Shown: positions 31,643-41,624 of the stretch, piece after piece
Layout of the letters: each line of letters begins with the position of its first letter
How positions within the stretch are numbered: the stretch's first letter is position 1
Source: Brachybacterium huguangmaarense
GTDB lineage: Bacteria > Actinomycetota > Actinomycetes > Actinomycetales > Dermabacteraceae
DNA: 64,000 bases
Assembly (NCBI RefSeq): GCF_025725725.1
Contig: NZ_CP107020.1
Location: 1,612,001 to 1,676,000 of the forward strand
Reading direction: 5' to 3'
Position numbers and translations under genes: made by a program
The notes under the pieces: generated by a model
Database searches by the model: none
What the model saw: only the letters and a program-made list of their open reading frames with translations
Told to the model about the DNA's origin: nothing

Positions 31643-32350
31643 TCAGATCACGCGGCGGTCGCGCGCCCAGCGGGAGAGCTCGTAGCGGTTGGTCAGCTGG
31701 AGCTTGCGCAGCACGCTCGAGACGTGGGTCTCGACGGTGCGGTCGGAGATGAACAGCGCCGACGCCGCCTCCCGGTACGTGTAGCCGCGGGCGATCAGGC
31801 GCATCACCTCCTGCTCGCGCGGGGACAGCAGGTCCAGCTCGGTGGGGACGGGCGGGGCCGATCCGCGGAAGGCGTCGAGCACGAAGCCCGCGAGGCGGGG
31901 CGAGAAGACGGCGTCCCCGTCGGCCACCCGGTGCAGCGCGTCGATCAGCTCCGCGCCCGTGATCGACTTCGTGACGTAGCCGCGGGCACCCGCCCGGATC
32001 ACCTCGAGCACGTCCTCCTCGGCGTCCGAGACCGACAGGCCCAGGCAGCGCACGGGCGCGCCTGCCGGCGTGGTGACCTCCTGGAGGGCCTCGGCCACCT
32101 CCGCGCCGCCGCCTCCGGCGCCGCCGGGCAGATGCACGTCGAGCAGCACGACGTCCGGCCCGAGCGAGCGGGCCGCCGTGATCGCGGTGTCGACGTCGTG
32201 GGCGGCCCCGACCACGACCACGTCGCCCGGCCCGCTCGTGATCTCGGCGGCGACGCCCTGGGCGAAGATCCGGTGGTCGTCGACCACGAGCACGCGGATG
32301 GGCGCGGTCTCCGGCGCGGGGTCGGTGTCGGTCGCTGCGGTCGGTGTCAT
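31643..32350 (-). CDS. NarL/LuxR-family response regulator
   Basis: 235 residues. The receiver domain has DDH at about 24-26, phospho-acceptor Asp in VVLLDVHLPGG, Lys in GYVTKSITGAE, and an unusual Gly-rich insert after the Asp (GGAGGGGAEV). The C-terminal LuxR helix-turn-helix is LSPREQEVMRLIARGYTYREAAS to TVETHVSSVLRKL. It overlaps the stop of its kinase (ATGA). With the PspC-bearing kinase it forms an envelope-stress type pair, by analogy to LiaRS. Confidence 0.92.
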   Translation of the reverse strand: MTPTAATDTDPAPETAPIRVLVVDDHRIFAQGVAAEITSGPGDVVVVGAAHDVDTAITAARSLGPDVVLLDVHLPGGAGGGGAEVAEALQEVTTPAGAPVRCLGLSVSDAEEDVLEVIRAGARGYVTKSITGAELIDALHRVADGDAVFSPRLAGFVLDAFRGSAPPVPTELDLLSPREQEVMRLIARGYTYREAASALFISDRTVETHVSSVLRKLQLTNRYELSRWARDRRVI

Positions 32351-33756
32351 CGGGTGCTCCTCGTGGGGGTGTCCAGGGACAGGGCGATCTCGGTGCCGCC
32401 GCCGGGGGCGCGGCGGACGGACGCCGAGCCGCCCGCGCGGGTCATGCGGCCGATGATCGACTCACGCACGCCCAGCCGGTCCTCGGGCACGGCGTCGAGG
32501 TCGAAGCCGGGGCCGCGGTCGCGCACGAACGCCTCGATCCGGTCCGGGGCGACGTCGACGAAGACGTCCACGCCCACGCGCCCGTGCCGGCACGCGTTGA
32601 CGGTCGACTCGCGCAGCGCGCCGAGCAGGGGGCGCATGACCTCCCGCAGCGGGGCGTTGCCGATCACGACCACGTGCACGTCGACGCCCTGGGTGTCCTC
32701 GATGTCCTCGCACAGGGAGATCACGGCCTCGCGCACGTCGGTCGGGGTCTCGGGCTCGGTCATGCCGTCGCGGTAGAGCCAGCGCCGCAGCTCGCGCTCC
32801 TGGCGTCGGGCGAGCAGCCGCACGGCCTCGGGGTCGGTGCCGGGCTTCTGCAGGAGGGTGAGGGTCTGCAGCACCGAGTCGTGCAGGTGGGCGGTGAACT
32901 CGCTGCGCTGCTGGACGAGGGCGCGCTCCTCCGTCTCCTCGCGCATGCCGACCCACAGATGCCGCGCCCACGGCACGAACACCACGGCGAGCAGGCCGAG
33001 CACGCCCGCCGAGATGACGAGCGTGACGAGGGCCGCGGTGCCGCCGAACAGGAGGATCACGAGCCAGAGCGCGCCGAGGATGAGCAGGCCCAGCGCGGTG
33101 CCGAGGGCCGCGAGGATGAGGCGCGGCATGGCCCGGACGCGGCCGCCCCAGCGGGCCCGGTCGACGGCCTCGAGCGGCAGGATCCCCAGGGCGATGCCCG
33201 CGGCGACGATGCCGCTCGCGGCGATCACGAGTCCGCGGTACCCGGCGAGCGAGGAGCCGAACAGGTTCTGCCCGCCCAGGATGGCCCCGCCGAAGGGCAG
33301 CACGACGGCGGTCACCACGACGATCAGGCCCAGCCCCACCACGGCGGCCAGCGCGAGCCAGCGCGAGAGCTGGCGGCCCGGGGCGCCGCCCACGGTGGCC
33401 TGCTCGGCGGCTCCCGCCGCCGCGGGCCGACCGCGCACGGCGGAGGACGAGGCCTCGAGGGCCGCGCGCCGCTCGGTCGCCCGGTCGAGGGGGAGGGCCC
33501 ACCACAGCGCGAGGTAGCCCAGGACGAAGGGCGAGCCGATCCCGAGCGCGACGGTCCCGGCCGTCGAGAACTCGTACCACGCCCCGAGCATGGGGATCGC
33601 GGGGATCGCCACCGCCGATCCCAACAGGAAGGCAATCCGCACCCCGCGCACCGGCAGCCCCAGAACGCGCGCGAGCGCCGCGCACGATCCCGTCAGCACG
33701 CTCCCGGCGCGCACGCGCGTCCAGGAGCTCGCATCGGGCGGGTGGAGGGCGGTCAT
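32347..33756 (-). CDS. HisKA_3 sensor histidine kinase with N-terminal PspC domain
   Basis: 469 residues. Residues 10-80 are a PspC-type module (AGSVLTGSCAALARVLGLPVRGVRIAF...), then several further helices. The dimerisation box RSEFTAHLHDSVLQTLTLLQ carries the phospho-His, and the ATPase has RESTVNACRHG and DRGPGFDLDAV. Two ATGs 9 bp apart (33765, 33756) both lack a Shine-Dalgarno; CACAAT ends 8 nt before 33756, so I use it. It is divergent from the PspC-domain gene, 115 bp away, so the pair probably controls that gene. Confidence 0.9.
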   Translation of the reverse strand: MTALHPPDASSWTRVRAGSVLTGSCAALARVLGLPVRGVRIAFLLGSAVAIPAIPMLGAWYEFSTAGTVALGIGSPFVLGYLALWWALPLDRATERRAALEASSSAVRGRPAAAGAAEQATVGGAPGRQLSRWLALAAVVGLGLIVVVTAVVLPFGGAILGGQNLFGSSLAGYRGLVIAASGIVAAGIALGILPLEAVDRARWGGRVRAMPRLILAALGTALGLLILGALWLVILLFGGTAALVTLVISAGVLGLLAVVFVPWARHLWVGMREETEERALVQQRSEFTAHLHDSVLQTLTLLQKPGTDPEAVRLLARRQERELRRWLYRDGMTEPETPTDVREAVISLCEDIEDTQGVDVHVVVIGNAPLREVMRPLLGALRESTVNACRHGRVGVDVFVDVAPDRIEAFVRDRGPGFDLDAVPEDRLGVRESIIGRMTRAGGSASVRRAPGGGTEIALSLDTPTRSTR

Positions 33757-33871
33757 GGGTCCCATTGTGCCGCCGCGGGCCGGGCGACCGCTCGCGGTCC
33801 GGGGCCGCTCCGGGGCGCCTCCGGGACGGCTCGGGGCGCGGACGCCGACGGGGACAGGGCAGGATGAGTCC

Positions 33872-35419
33872 ATGAGCTCGCCCGATCCCGCGCCCGAGGC
33901 CGACCCGTCGGCCGCCGCGGCCGCGGACCGCGAGCGCTCCGCGGGACGACCGGCCGACGACGCCGATCCCGTGCTCGACGACATGACCCCCTCGCCGTCC
34001 GACGACGAGCTGTACCGCGCGGTCGCGCGCGTCCCCACGGCCGACGAGCCGCGCGCCGCCGCCCTGCGCGGCGGTGTGCTGCGACGGCCGGGCGAAGGGC
34101 ACATCGCGGGCGTGTGCGCGGCCCTCGCCACGGCCGGCGGCCTGCCCCCGCGGCTCGTCCAGCTGACCGCGATCGGCTTGCTCGCCCTCGGCGTCGGCCT
34201 GCCGCTCTACCTGCTGCTCGCCCTGCTCCTGCCGCGCGAGCGCGTCGACGGGCCCGAGGAGACGCATCGCATCGACGTGCCGCTGGTCGCGCTCGCCCGC
34301 CTCAGGCCGGGCCGCGGGGACGTCCTGAGCGCGCTCGCCGTGATCCCCGCGGCCGTCGCCGGCTACTTCTGGCTCGTCTTCGTCTCCTTCCAGGAGGCGG
34401 CCCCGCTGCGCCTGCTGATCCCGATCGTCGCGGTCGCCGTCGGGGTGCTGGTCTGGGGCGCGGTGCGCGCCCGCCGTGCCCGCTCGGCCTACCTGTTCGC
34501 CGAGCTGGGACGCCGTGCGGGCGTGCTCGACGACGCCGAGCTCGCCCGCACGGTCGCCGAGCTGCGCCGCTACGCCCCGCGCGCGTGGAGCAACGAGCGC
34601 CCCGATCGCGCCGCCCCGGCGCCCGCCGTCCCTCCGGCACGCCGGTCGACGCGCACGCGACGTGCCTCCCGCCTGCCCCGCTCGGTCTCGCGCCCCCGGC
34701 CCCTCGGCGCCCGCGCCGCCGCCGGGGCCATCGGCATCCTGCTGGTCGTCGGCACTGTCGCCTTCATCCTGGTCGCCCTGTTCCCCTACCTCGCGCCGGG
34801 CCTGGCGAGCACCGGCACGCTGCCCGGGATCGGACGGCTCGGCGCGGCCGCGGCCGTCACCACGGTCGCCGCGGGCGCCCTGCTCATCGGCATCGGGATC
34901 GGCCGCCGCCGCAGCCTCGCCATCTCGCTGGTCGGCGTGCTCGCCTTCGCGACCTTCGCGGCGAGCGTGGTCTGGGTGCGCCTGACCGACGACTCCGACT
35001 CCTCCCCGCTCGTGGTGGCGGTCGACGCCTATGCGCCCGGCTACGTCGACGCGTGCGCGACCGACGGGCCGCGGCGATGGAACCGCACGGTCGTGATCGA
35101 CCTGTCGGCCATGACGGACCCGGCGGCGCAGTCCCCGACCCCGCTCGAGCGCTGGCGCGCCGAGAACCCGGGCTCGGACGACGACGATGCGTACCTCACG
35201 ATGGTGATCGCGTGCAGCCGCGCCGTCGGCGACGTGCGCGTCGTGCTGCCGCCGTTCGCGGCCGACGTCGACATCCGCTCGACGCTCACCTCCTCGATGG
35301 GGGAGATCGACGGCGACGTGCCCGTCTCCGGCACCCCCGCCTCGCCCCTGTCCCCGTCCGTCGAGCTGACCGGCTCGCTCGGCACGGGGGACCTCACCTT
35401 CACCCGGGAGTCGGCATGA
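33872..35419 (+). CDS. PspC-domain membrane protein with C-terminal toastrack-like domain
   Basis: 515 residues. A 65-residue acidic/Ala-rich N-terminus, PspC module (LRRPGEGHIAGVCAALATAGGLPPRLVQLTA to LLLALLLPRE), two further helices near 155-190, a basic linker, three helices at about 280-365, and an exported-side tail of about 150 residues. The tail pattern (VVIDLSAM, VGDVRVVLPPFAADVDIRSTLTSSMGEIDGD) resembles the DUF2154/LiaF toastrack fold. In Streptomyces and Firmicutes such proteins sense envelope stress. It is divergent from the PspC-kinase operon and overlaps the small membrane gene. Confidence 0.8.
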   Translation: MSSPDPAPEADPSAAAAADRERSAGRPADDADPVLDDMTPSPSDDELYRAVARVPTADEPRAAALRGGVLRRPGEGHIAGVCAALATAGGLPPRLVQLTAIGLLALGVGLPLYLLLALLLPRERVDGPEETHRIDVPLVALARLRPGRGDVLSALAVIPAAVAGYFWLVFVSFQEAAPLRLLIPIVAVAVGVLVWGAVRARRARSAYLFAELGRRAGVLDDAELARTVAELRRYAPRAWSNERPDRAAPAPAVPPARRSTRTRRASRLPRSVSRPRPLGARAAAGAIGILLVVGTVAFILVALFPYLAPGLASTGTLPGIGRLGAAAAVTTVAAGALLIGIGIGRRRSLAISLVGVLAFATFAASVVWVRLTDDSDSSPLVVAVDAYAPGYVDACATDGPRRWNRTVVIDLSAMTDPAAQSPTPLERWRAENPGSDDDDAYLTMVIACSRAVGDVRVVLPPFAADVDIRSTLTSSMGEIDGDVPVSGTPASPLSPSVELTGSLGTGDLTFTRESA

Positions 35420-35658
35420 GCGCCCGCCCGAGCGCACCGCGCTCCGCCGCGACGATCGGCCTCGGCGTGTTCCTCGTGCTCGCCGCCGGCGCCCTCGTGC
35501 TCGTCATCGTGGCGGGCGACCGGGCACCCCTGTGGATGATCGGCGCCTGGTTCTTCCTGGCCGCCGCGATCGCCCTCGTGATCGGCGCGGTGGTCCCCAC
35601 CCGCCCCCGGCGTGATCCCCGCGACGGCGGCGACGCCGACCCCTCGGGCCCGAGGTAG
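35416..35658 (+). CDS. Small two-helix membrane protein, unknown
   Basis: 80 residues from the ATG that overlaps the previous stop (ATGA). Two hydrophobic segments (IGLGVFLVLAAGALVLVIVAGD and WMIGAWFFLAAAIALVIGAVV) and a basic/acidic C-terminal tail. Presumably acts with the PspC protein. The ileS promoter hexamer TAGACT lies over its last codon and stop. Confidence 0.7.
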   Translation: MSARPSAPRSAATIGLGVFLVLAAGALVLVIVAGDRAPLWMIGAWFFLAAAIALVIGAVVPTRPRRDPRDGGDADPSGPR

Positions 35659-35931
35659 ACTCCCCGCCATCGGCATCGACCCGGCCATCACCGGAGAGCC
35701 GCGGGAAGAACAGGCCACGTGCGCCCACGAGCGCCGGACCCCACTAGAACCCGCCGGGACCAGCCCGTGACAGCTGAGGAACAAGGGGACGCCCCGCGCG
35801 CCGCATGCGGCACGAGGACGCGTCAACCGAGGTGGTACCGCGCACGCGGTCGGCCCTGCGGGTCGGGCGTGAGCGTCCTCGGACAGCACCGTCGCCGTCC
35901 GCCCGTCGCCACCTGTCCCGTGGAGGTCCCC
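35656..35931 (+). ncRNA. ileS T-box leader with promoter (translational, ultra-short stem I)
   Basis: TAGACT at 35656-35661 sets the start near 35669. A hairpin CCGG(35681-35684)-CCATCA-CCGG(35691-35694) displays the isoleucine codon ATC at 35687-35689 and is followed by GAGAGCC, as in actinobacterial ileS T-boxes. The T-box core GGTGGTACCGCG is at 35831-35842, followed by a GC-rich sequestrator region; the Shine-Dalgarno GGAGGT at 35922-35927 sits 4-5 nt before the ATG. Uncharged tRNA-Ile should pair via the TGGT bulge and free the ribosome site. No terminator with U-run is seen, favouring translational control. Confidence 0.9.
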
Positions 35932-38900
35932 ATGGTCTATCCGGTCTCCGGCTCCCCGCTCGTCCCCTCGCCGAACCTGCCCGCGCTCGAGAACGCGATC
36001 CTGGAGTTCTGGCGCACCGACGACACGTTCCGCGCCTCGATCGCGCAGCGCGACGGCGCGCCCGAGTTCGTCTTCTACGACGGCCCGCCCTTCGCCAACG
36101 GCCTGCCGCACTACGGCCACCTGCTCACGGGCTTCGTCAAGGACGTCGTGCCGCGCTTCCGGACCATGTGCGGCGACCGGGTCGACCGTCGCTTCGGCTG
36201 GGACACCCACGGCCTGCCCGCCGAGCTCGAGGCGATGCGCGAGCTCGGCATGACCGAGAAGTCCGAGATCGAGGAGATGGGCATCGGCCACTTCAACGCC
36301 GCCGCCCGCGCGAGCGTCCTGAAGTACACGAAGGACTGGGAGGAGTACGTCACCCGCCAGGCGCGCTGGGTCGACTTCGACAACGACTACAAGACCCTCG
36401 ACCTGACCTTCATGGAGTCGGTCCTGTGGGCCTTCAAGACGCTGTACGACAAGGGCCGCGCCTACGAGGGCTACTCCGTGCTGCCGTACTGCTGGAAGGA
36501 CCAGACCCCGCTGTCCTCCCACGAGCTGCGGATGGACGACGACGTCTACCAGATGCGCCAGGACCCGACGGTCACCGTCACCTTCCCGTTCGAGGGGGAC
36601 CGGGCCGCCCAGCTCGGCCTCGAGGGGGTGCGCGCGCTCGCCTGGACGACGACCCCCTGGACCCTGCCCACCAACTTCTCCCTCGCGGTCGGCCCCGACA
36701 TCGTGTACGTGACGGTGCCGGCGGGCCCCGAGGGCACGGCCGACGGCGCGGCCGCGGGCGAGGCGACCTACCTGCTGGCCCTCGATCTCGTGGGCGCCTA
36801 CGCCAAGGAGCTCGGCTACGCGGACGCGGACGCGGCCCTCGCGGCCGTCGGCGAGCGCCGCTTCGCGGGCTCCGAGCTCGAGTACGTGGCCTACCGGCCG
36901 CTGTGGGACGTCTACTCCGCCGACCGCGAGCGCTGGGGGACCCAGAACGCCTGGATCGTCACCGTCGCCGACTACGTGTCCACGACCGACGGCACCGGCG
37001 TCGTCCACCAGGCCACCGCCTACGGCGAGGAGGACCAGAAGGTCAACGCCGCCTACGGCATCCCCGTCATCGTCTCGGTCGACGACGGCGCCCAGTTCCT
37101 CGACTACTTCCGCGGCACCGCCCTCGACGAGATCGCCGGGCTCCAGGTGTTCGACGCCAACCGTCCGCTGATCCGGATCCTGCGGCGCGAGGGCCGCCTG
37201 TTCCGCGAGCGCGACGAGGTGCACTCGTACCCGCACTGCTGGCGCTGCCGCAACCCCCTCATCTACAAGGCCGTCGGCTCGTGGTTCGTGAAGGTCGCCG
37301 ACCAGCGCGAGCGCATGCTCGAGCTCAACGAGCAGATCGACTGGGTGCCCGGCAACGTCAAGCACGGCCAGTTCGGCAAGTGGCTCGAGGGCGCGCGGGA
37401 CTGGGCCGTCTCCCGCAACCGCTACTGGGGCTCGCCGATCCCGGTGTGGAAGAGCGACGACCCCAACCACCCGCGCCTCGACGTGTACGGGTCCCTCGCC
37501 GAGCTCGAGGCCGACTTCGGGCGGCTCCCGCGCGACGAGGAGGGCAACGTCAACCTCCACCGGCCGTACATCGACGACCTCACCCGGCCCAACCCCGACG
37601 ACCCGACCGGGCGCTCGTCCATGGTGCGCATCACCGACGTCTTCGACGTGTGGTTCGACTCGGGCTCGATGCCCTTCGCCCAGGTCCACTACCCCTTCGA
37701 GAACACCGACTGGTTCGAGGGGCACAACCCGGCGGACTTCATCGTCGAGTACATCGGGCAGACCCGCGGCTGGTTCTACGTCATGCACGTGCTCGCGACC
37801 GCCCTGTTCGACCGGCCCGCGTTCTCGAGCGTCATCTGCCACGGGATCGTGCTGGGCGAGGACGGGCAGAAGATGTCGAAGTCCCTGCGCAACTACCCCG
37901 ACGTGCGCGAGATGTTCGACAAGTACGGCGCCGACGCCATGCGCTGGTTCCTCATGGGCTCGCCGATCCTGCGCGGCGGCAACCTCATCGTCGACGAGCC
38001 CAAGATCCGCGACGCCACCCGACAGGTCGTGCTGCCGCTGTGGAACGTGTGGTACTTCCTGGCGCTGTACGCCAATGCGGCGGGCCCGAAGGACGCCGAC
38101 GGACGCCCCGCCGGCTACCGGGCACGCGAGCGCCACGAGTCCGACGACGTCATGGACCGCTACCTGCTGGCCCGCACCGGGACCCTCGTGCGGACCGTGC
38201 GCGACCAGCTCACCGAGCTCGCGATCGCCGACGCGGCCGCCTCGATCCAGGACTACCTGGACATGCTCACCAACTGGTACGTGCGGCGCTCGCGCGACCG
38301 GTTCTGGGAGGGCGACGAGCAGGCGATCGACGTGCTCCACACGTGCCTCGAGACCCTGTGCCGGGTCACGGCGCCGCTGCTGCCCATGGTGACCGAGGAG
38401 ATCTGGAAGGAGATGACGGGCGGACGCTCGGTGCACCTGACCGACTGGCCGGACGCCGACGTCTTCCCCGCCGACGACGCCCTGGTCGCGCTCATGGACG
38501 CGGTCCGCGAGGTCACCTCGGCCGGCAACGCGCTGCGCAAGAAGGAGGGCCTGCGCGCGCGTCTCCCGCTCGCCGAGCTCGCCGTCGTGCGCGCGGACCC
38601 GTCGAGCCTGGAGCCCTTCGCCGCGGTCATCGCCGACGAGCTCAACGTCAAGTCGGTGCGGCTGCTCGACGTCGAGGGCGACGAGGCGCAGGGCATGGGC
38701 GTCGAGCAGCGACTGGCCGTCAACGCCCGCGCCGCGGGCCCGCGCCTGGGCAAGCAGGTCCAGCAGGCCATCAAGGGCGCCAAGTCCGGCGACTGGTCGG
38801 TGGCCGAGGACGGCACCGTCACGGCCGGCGGCCTCGAGCTGCGCGAGGGCGAGTACACGCTCGACCTCGTGGCCGGGCAGGGCGCCGCGAGCGAGGGCCG

Positions 38901-39228
38901 GGCGATCGGCGTGCTGCGTGGCGGCGACTTCCTGGTCCTCGACACGGCCGTGACGGCCGAGCTCGAGGCGGAGGGCACCGCGCGCGACGTGATCCGTGCG
39001 ATCCAGTCGGCGCGGCGCGACGCCTGTCTCGACGTGTCCGATCGGATCCGGCTGACCGTCGACGGCGACGAGGCGGTGGTCCGCGCCGTCGTCGAGCACC
39101 GCGACCTCGTGGCCGAGGAGGTGCTCGCGGTCGACGTGGCCGTGCCCGCCGCCCCGGCCGCGGGCGCCCATGCCGTGACCGAGAAGGTCGCCGGCGGCAG
39201 CGTGACGGTCTCGGTCGTTCGCGTCTGA
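35932..39228 (+). CDS. ileS: Isoleucine--tRNA ligase (type 2, eukaryote-like)
   Basis: 1098 residues, class Ia. HIGH-like motif in [24 protein letters not shown], the editing domain with [18 protein letters not shown], and [11 protein letters not shown] as KMSKS loop. A long C-terminal extension after the anticodon-binding domain places it in the archaeal/eukaryotic-like IleRS2 class, which is intrinsically less sensitive to mupirocin. Start chosen by GGAGGT with 4-5 nt spacing and by the T-box. Followed by a strong terminator. Confidence 0.96.
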   Translation: MVYPVSGSPLVPSPNLPALENAILEFWRTDDTFRASIAQRDGAPEFVFYDGPPFANGLPHYGHLLTGFVKDVVPRFRTMCGDRVDRRFGWDTHGLPAELEAMRELGMTEKSEIEEMGIGHFNAAARASVLKYTKDWEEYVTRQARWVDFDNDYKTLDLTFMESVLWAFKTLYDKGRAYEGYSVLPYCWKDQTPLSSHELRMDDDVYQMRQDPTVTVTFPFEGDRAAQLGLEGVRALAWTTTPWTLPTNFSLAVGPDIVYVTVPAGPEGTADGAAAGEATYLLALDLVGAYAKELGYADADAALAAVGERRFAGSELEYVAYRPLWDVYSADRERWGTQNAWIVTVADYVSTTDGTGVVHQATAYGEEDQKVNAAYGIPVIVSVDDGAQFLDYFRGTALDEIAGLQVFDANRPLIRILRREGRLFRERDEVHSYPHCWRCRNPLIYKAVGSWFVKVADQRERMLELNEQIDWVPGNVKHGQFGKWLEGARDWAVSRNRYWGSPIPVWKSDDPNHPRLDVYGSLAELEADFGRLPRDEEGNVNLHRPYIDDLTRPNPDDPTGRSSMVRITDVFDVWFDSGSMPFAQVHYPFENTDWFEGHNPADFIVEYIGQTRGWFYVMHVLATALFDRPAFSSVICHGIVLGEDGQKMSKSLRNYPDVREMFDKYGADAMRWFLMGSPILRGGNLIVDEPKIRDATRQVVLPLWNVWYFLALYANAAGPKDADGRPAGYRARERHESDDVMDRYLLARTGTLVRTVRDQLTELAIADAAASIQDYLDMLTNWYVRRSRDRFWEGDEQAIDVLHTCLETLCRVTAPLLPMVTEEIWKEMTGGRSVHLTDWPDADVFPADDALVALMDAVREVTSAGNALRKKEGLRARLPLAELAVVRADPSSLEPFAAVIADELNVKSVRLLDVEGDEAQGMGVEQRLAVNARAAGPRLGKQVQQAIKGAKSGDWSVAEDGTVTAGGLELREGEYTLDLVAGQGAASEGRAIGVLRGGDFLVLDTAVTAELEAEGTARDVIRAIQSARRDACLDVSDRIRLTVDGDEAVVRAVVEHRDLVAEEVLAVDVAVPAAPAAGAHAVTEKVAGGSVTVSVVRV

Positions 39229-39240
39229 GCCCCGCGACGG

Positions 39241-39273
39241 GTGGGGGCCGCGGCGGATCGCCGTGGCCCCCAC
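39241..39273 (+). terminator. ileS terminator hairpin
   Basis: A 15-bp stem GTGGGGGCCGCGGCG (39241-39255) / CGCCGTGGCCCCCAC (39259-39273) with loop GAT; all 15 pairs form, one as G-U. It begins 12 bp after the stop codon. There is no T-run after it, as is usual in GC-rich actinobacteria. Confidence 0.75.
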
Positions 39274-39464
39274 GCCGGTCGCGTGGTCGGGCCGCGCCGC
39301 TGTGCTGGCCGCGCCGCCCTGTCGCTCGCACCGCCTTGCCGCCCGCACCGCTGAGCCGCCCCGCACCGCCGTGCGACGCCGGACCCGCGGGACCGGGACC
39401 GTGCACACCCCCTGCCGGGGCGCCGGAGCGACGGCCATACTGGGGTCGGACGAGGGGGAGACCG

Positions 39465-39974
39465 ATGACGGCACGTGCAGCAGGACGGGGGAGCGGCCCG
39501 GCGGCGTCGGGCCGTCCGGGCCCTGCCGCCGACGGACGGGAGGAGCGGGCAGTGAGCAGACGAGGAGCCCTCGGCGGTCTCGCCGCGCTCTCGGCCGCCG
39601 CGCTCAGCGCGTGCGGGAGGGGCCGCGACGATCTCGGGGCGCGGCTGGACGACGCGGTGGGCGGTGTCGACGGCGTGACCTCGTCGGCCCTCGAGGAGGT
39701 CTCGCGCGACCTCGGCGCGGGCGGCGTGGCCGGGACCATCGAGAGCGACGCGGCCGATGCAGCCGCCGTCCTGCCCGTCTTCGACGCCGCGATGGAGCAG
39801 CTCGTGCGGGTGCTCGTCGACGAGCGCGCCGAGCCTGGCCGATACCTCGTCGACACCGTGAGCGCCCGCGCCGCCGACGGCTCGGTCGTGCCCGCCCACG
39901 CGCTCGTCGAGGGGTTCGCGAGCACCGACGAGCTGCGCGCCGAGACCTTCATCGAGAAGTACGGCCTGGGCTGA
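39465..39974 (+). CDS. Putative lipoprotein, unknown function
   Basis: 169 residues from ATG 39465 (GAGGGGG at 5 nt spacing; CATACT -10 candidate at 39436-39441). An SRRGALGG twin-arginine-like motif precedes ALSAAALSACG, with LSAC as lipobox, so the mature protein begins at Cys about 53. A GTG at 39552 behind GGGAGGAG would give a normal 24-residue lipoprotein signal and may be the true start. The mature part is acidic and helical (VDGVTSSALEEVSRDLG, AVLPVFDAAMEQLVRVLVDE); no known domain. Confidence 0.6.
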   Translation: MTARAAGRGSGPAASGRPGPAADGREERAVSRRGALGGLAALSAAALSACGRGRDDLGARLDDAVGGVDGVTSSALEEVSRDLGAGGVAGTIESDAADAAAVLPVFDAAMEQLVRVLVDERAEPGRYLVDTVSARAADGSVVPAHALVEGFASTDELRAETFIEKYGLG

Positions 39975-40007
39975 GGCCCGGATCGAGCGCCGCGGGGCCG
40001 CGTCGCC

Positions 40008-41624
40008 TCAGCGCAGGTCCGCGCGTCCCACCTCGACGACCGTCTCGCGCGTGACCGCGGTGCCCTCGCCCAGGTAGACGCCCTCGAGCTCCCGGGTCAG
40101 GCCCACGAGCGTCGGGTCGGTCCGCTCGGCGCGCAGCACCGACCCGTAGTACCCCTGGTCGGTCGCGGGAACGCCGTGCGCGTCGCGCACCACCGACTCG
40201 TGGTTGTCCTCGACGAAGGGCAGCGAGGCGCCGCTCGCCGTCGCGTCCTCCGCGCCCGGCAGCGGCACCTCGTGCATGTTCGGGCCGCTCACGTGACCGC
40301 CGAGCACCTGGAGACCCGCGAGGTCGAGCGCGGGGATGGGGTCGCCCGAGGAGCGCTCGGCCCCGAGCACGAGGGGGCCGTGCACGAGGGAGACCACCTC
40401 GGTCGACGCCTGCGCCGGCAGCACCGTCTGCACCGGGGAGCCGACCGAGAAGCTGTGCGTGATGTTGTACGTGCCCTCGCGTCCCGAGGTGTTGTTGAGG
40501 TCGGCGTCGGCCGCGAGATGGGCCGCGACGATGCCGCCCTGGGAGTGCCCGACGAACAGGACGTCCGCCCCGCCGGGGATCCCGGCCTCCCGCATCGCCG
40601 TGCGCACGGCGTTCATCGACGCGGTGTCCTGGCCCGCGACCAGGCGGGGGTTGGCGTCCCAGCCCAGCGGATTGCCCTGGGCTCCCCAGGCGTCCTGGTT
40701 GCCCACGCCGCCCTGGGTGGGCGGCACCTGCACGATGAAGCGCGGGCGCTCCCCGTGCACGCTCGCGATCTCCTGGATGCGGATCTGGGTAGCGCGCCCG
40801 GCGTCGAAGGCGTCCGCGCCCTCGCGCCCGGCCATCTCGCGCCGGGCCTCGTCGTTGTCCAGGATGAGGTCCGCCAGGTCGTGAGGCGCCGTGGTCGCGC
40901 CCGTGCGCCGCACGTCCAGCACCGTGACCTCGGAGCGGTCGTCGAGCAGCGGCGAGTCGACCCCCGTCGCCACCTCATAGGCCGCGATCCCACCCGAGGC
41001 GGTCATGAGCAGCGCGCCGGCCGTGAGCTCCGCGACGGTCGGCACGCGCTCACCGGTGAGCAGGTCCGTGACGGACCGGCCGAAGCTCCCGGCGTCGTGG
41101 CGGAGCTGGTCGAGACCGTCGACGTTCCACCCGAGGTCCTCGCCCCAGCCGTCGACGACGTCGGCCGTCGCGTCGAGGCCGCGGCCGAGCAGATCCGAGG
41201 CGGTCTGAGCCGACGCGGACAGCGTCCGCTCGAACGGGTCCTCGATCCAGGTCGGCAGCCACGGCAGGTCCTCGTGGAGGTAGCCGCGGCGCAGGTCTCC
41301 GGGCGGCGCGGGGGCGAGCGCCTCGGGGGCGACGGAGGCGTCGGGCCCGGTCTCGTCCGGGCCCGACACGATGTCCTGCTCGTCGGCCTCCCCGTGCAGC
41401 TGGTCGCCCCGGCGTGCGAGCTCCCGGGCGCCGTGGGGGAGCGGCCCCGAGGCGAGCTCGGCGACACGGAGCCGGAAGCGGTCGGCGTCCGGCCCGTCCC
41501 AGGGCGCGGCGCGGACGGCGGCGTCGAGCTGTGCGGCGAGCTCGTCGACGCGCTGCGCCGCCGCGAGCAGGGCCAGTCCGTGAGCGCGGCCGTGCTCGGT
41601 GTCCATCCCGCAGAAGGCCGTCAT
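40008..41624 (-). CDS. Alpha/beta hydrolase with N-terminal WXG100-like helical domain
   Basis: 538 residues. The first 90 residues are helical and contain APWDGPDADRF (W42-x-G44 with DAD-RF), matching the WXG100/ESX helix-turn-helix pattern. Residues 140-250 include LLMTASGGIAAYEV. The C-terminal half is an alpha/beta hydrolase: FIVQVPPTQGG, nucleophile elbow LFVGHSQGGIVAAHLAAD with Ser near 361, and GNVSGPNMHEV with a likely His (IHGPL/HESV region). Start is the ATG overlapping the stop of the upstream gene (ATGA). Could be a secreted lipase/esterase effector; the target is unknown. Confidence 0.75.
   Translation of the reverse strand: MTAFCGMDTEHGRAHGLALLAAAQRVDELAAQLDAAVRAAPWDGPDADRFRLRVAELASGPLPHGARELARRGDQLHGEADEQDIVSGPDETGPDASVAPEALAPAPPGDLRRGYLHEDLPWLPTWIEDPFERTLSASAQTASDLLGRGLDATADVVDGWGEDLGWNVDGLDQLRHDAGSFGRSVTDLLTGERVPTVAELTAGALLMTASGGIAAYEVATGVDSPLLDDRSEVTVLDVRRTGATTAPHDLADLILDNDEARREMAGREGADAFDAGRATQIRIQEIASVHGERPRFIVQVPPTQGGVGNQDAWGAQGNPLGWDANPRLVAGQDTASMNAVRTAMREAGIPGGADVLFVGHSQGGIVAAHLAADADLNNTSGREGTYNITHSFSVGSPVQTVLPAQASTEVVSLVHGPLVLGAERSSGDPIPALDLAGLQVLGGHVSGPNMHEVPLPGAEDATASGASLPFVEDNHESVVRDAHGVPATDQGYYGSVLRAERTDPTLVGLTRELEGVYLGEGTAVTRETVVEVGRADLR

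Noticed and set aside
31074..31685. Repeat protein encoded by the 91-bp repeats
   Set aside because: The 31-bp unit shifts the frame at each super-unit, several frames are open at once and no ribosome site is seen.
35041..39474. Very long open frame antisense to ileS (and similar frames antisense to valS, glnD, ffh and others)
   Set aside because: High GC removes stops from off-frames; the products are low-complexity Arg/Ala/Gly/His and carry no family motif, while the sense genes are unambiguous.
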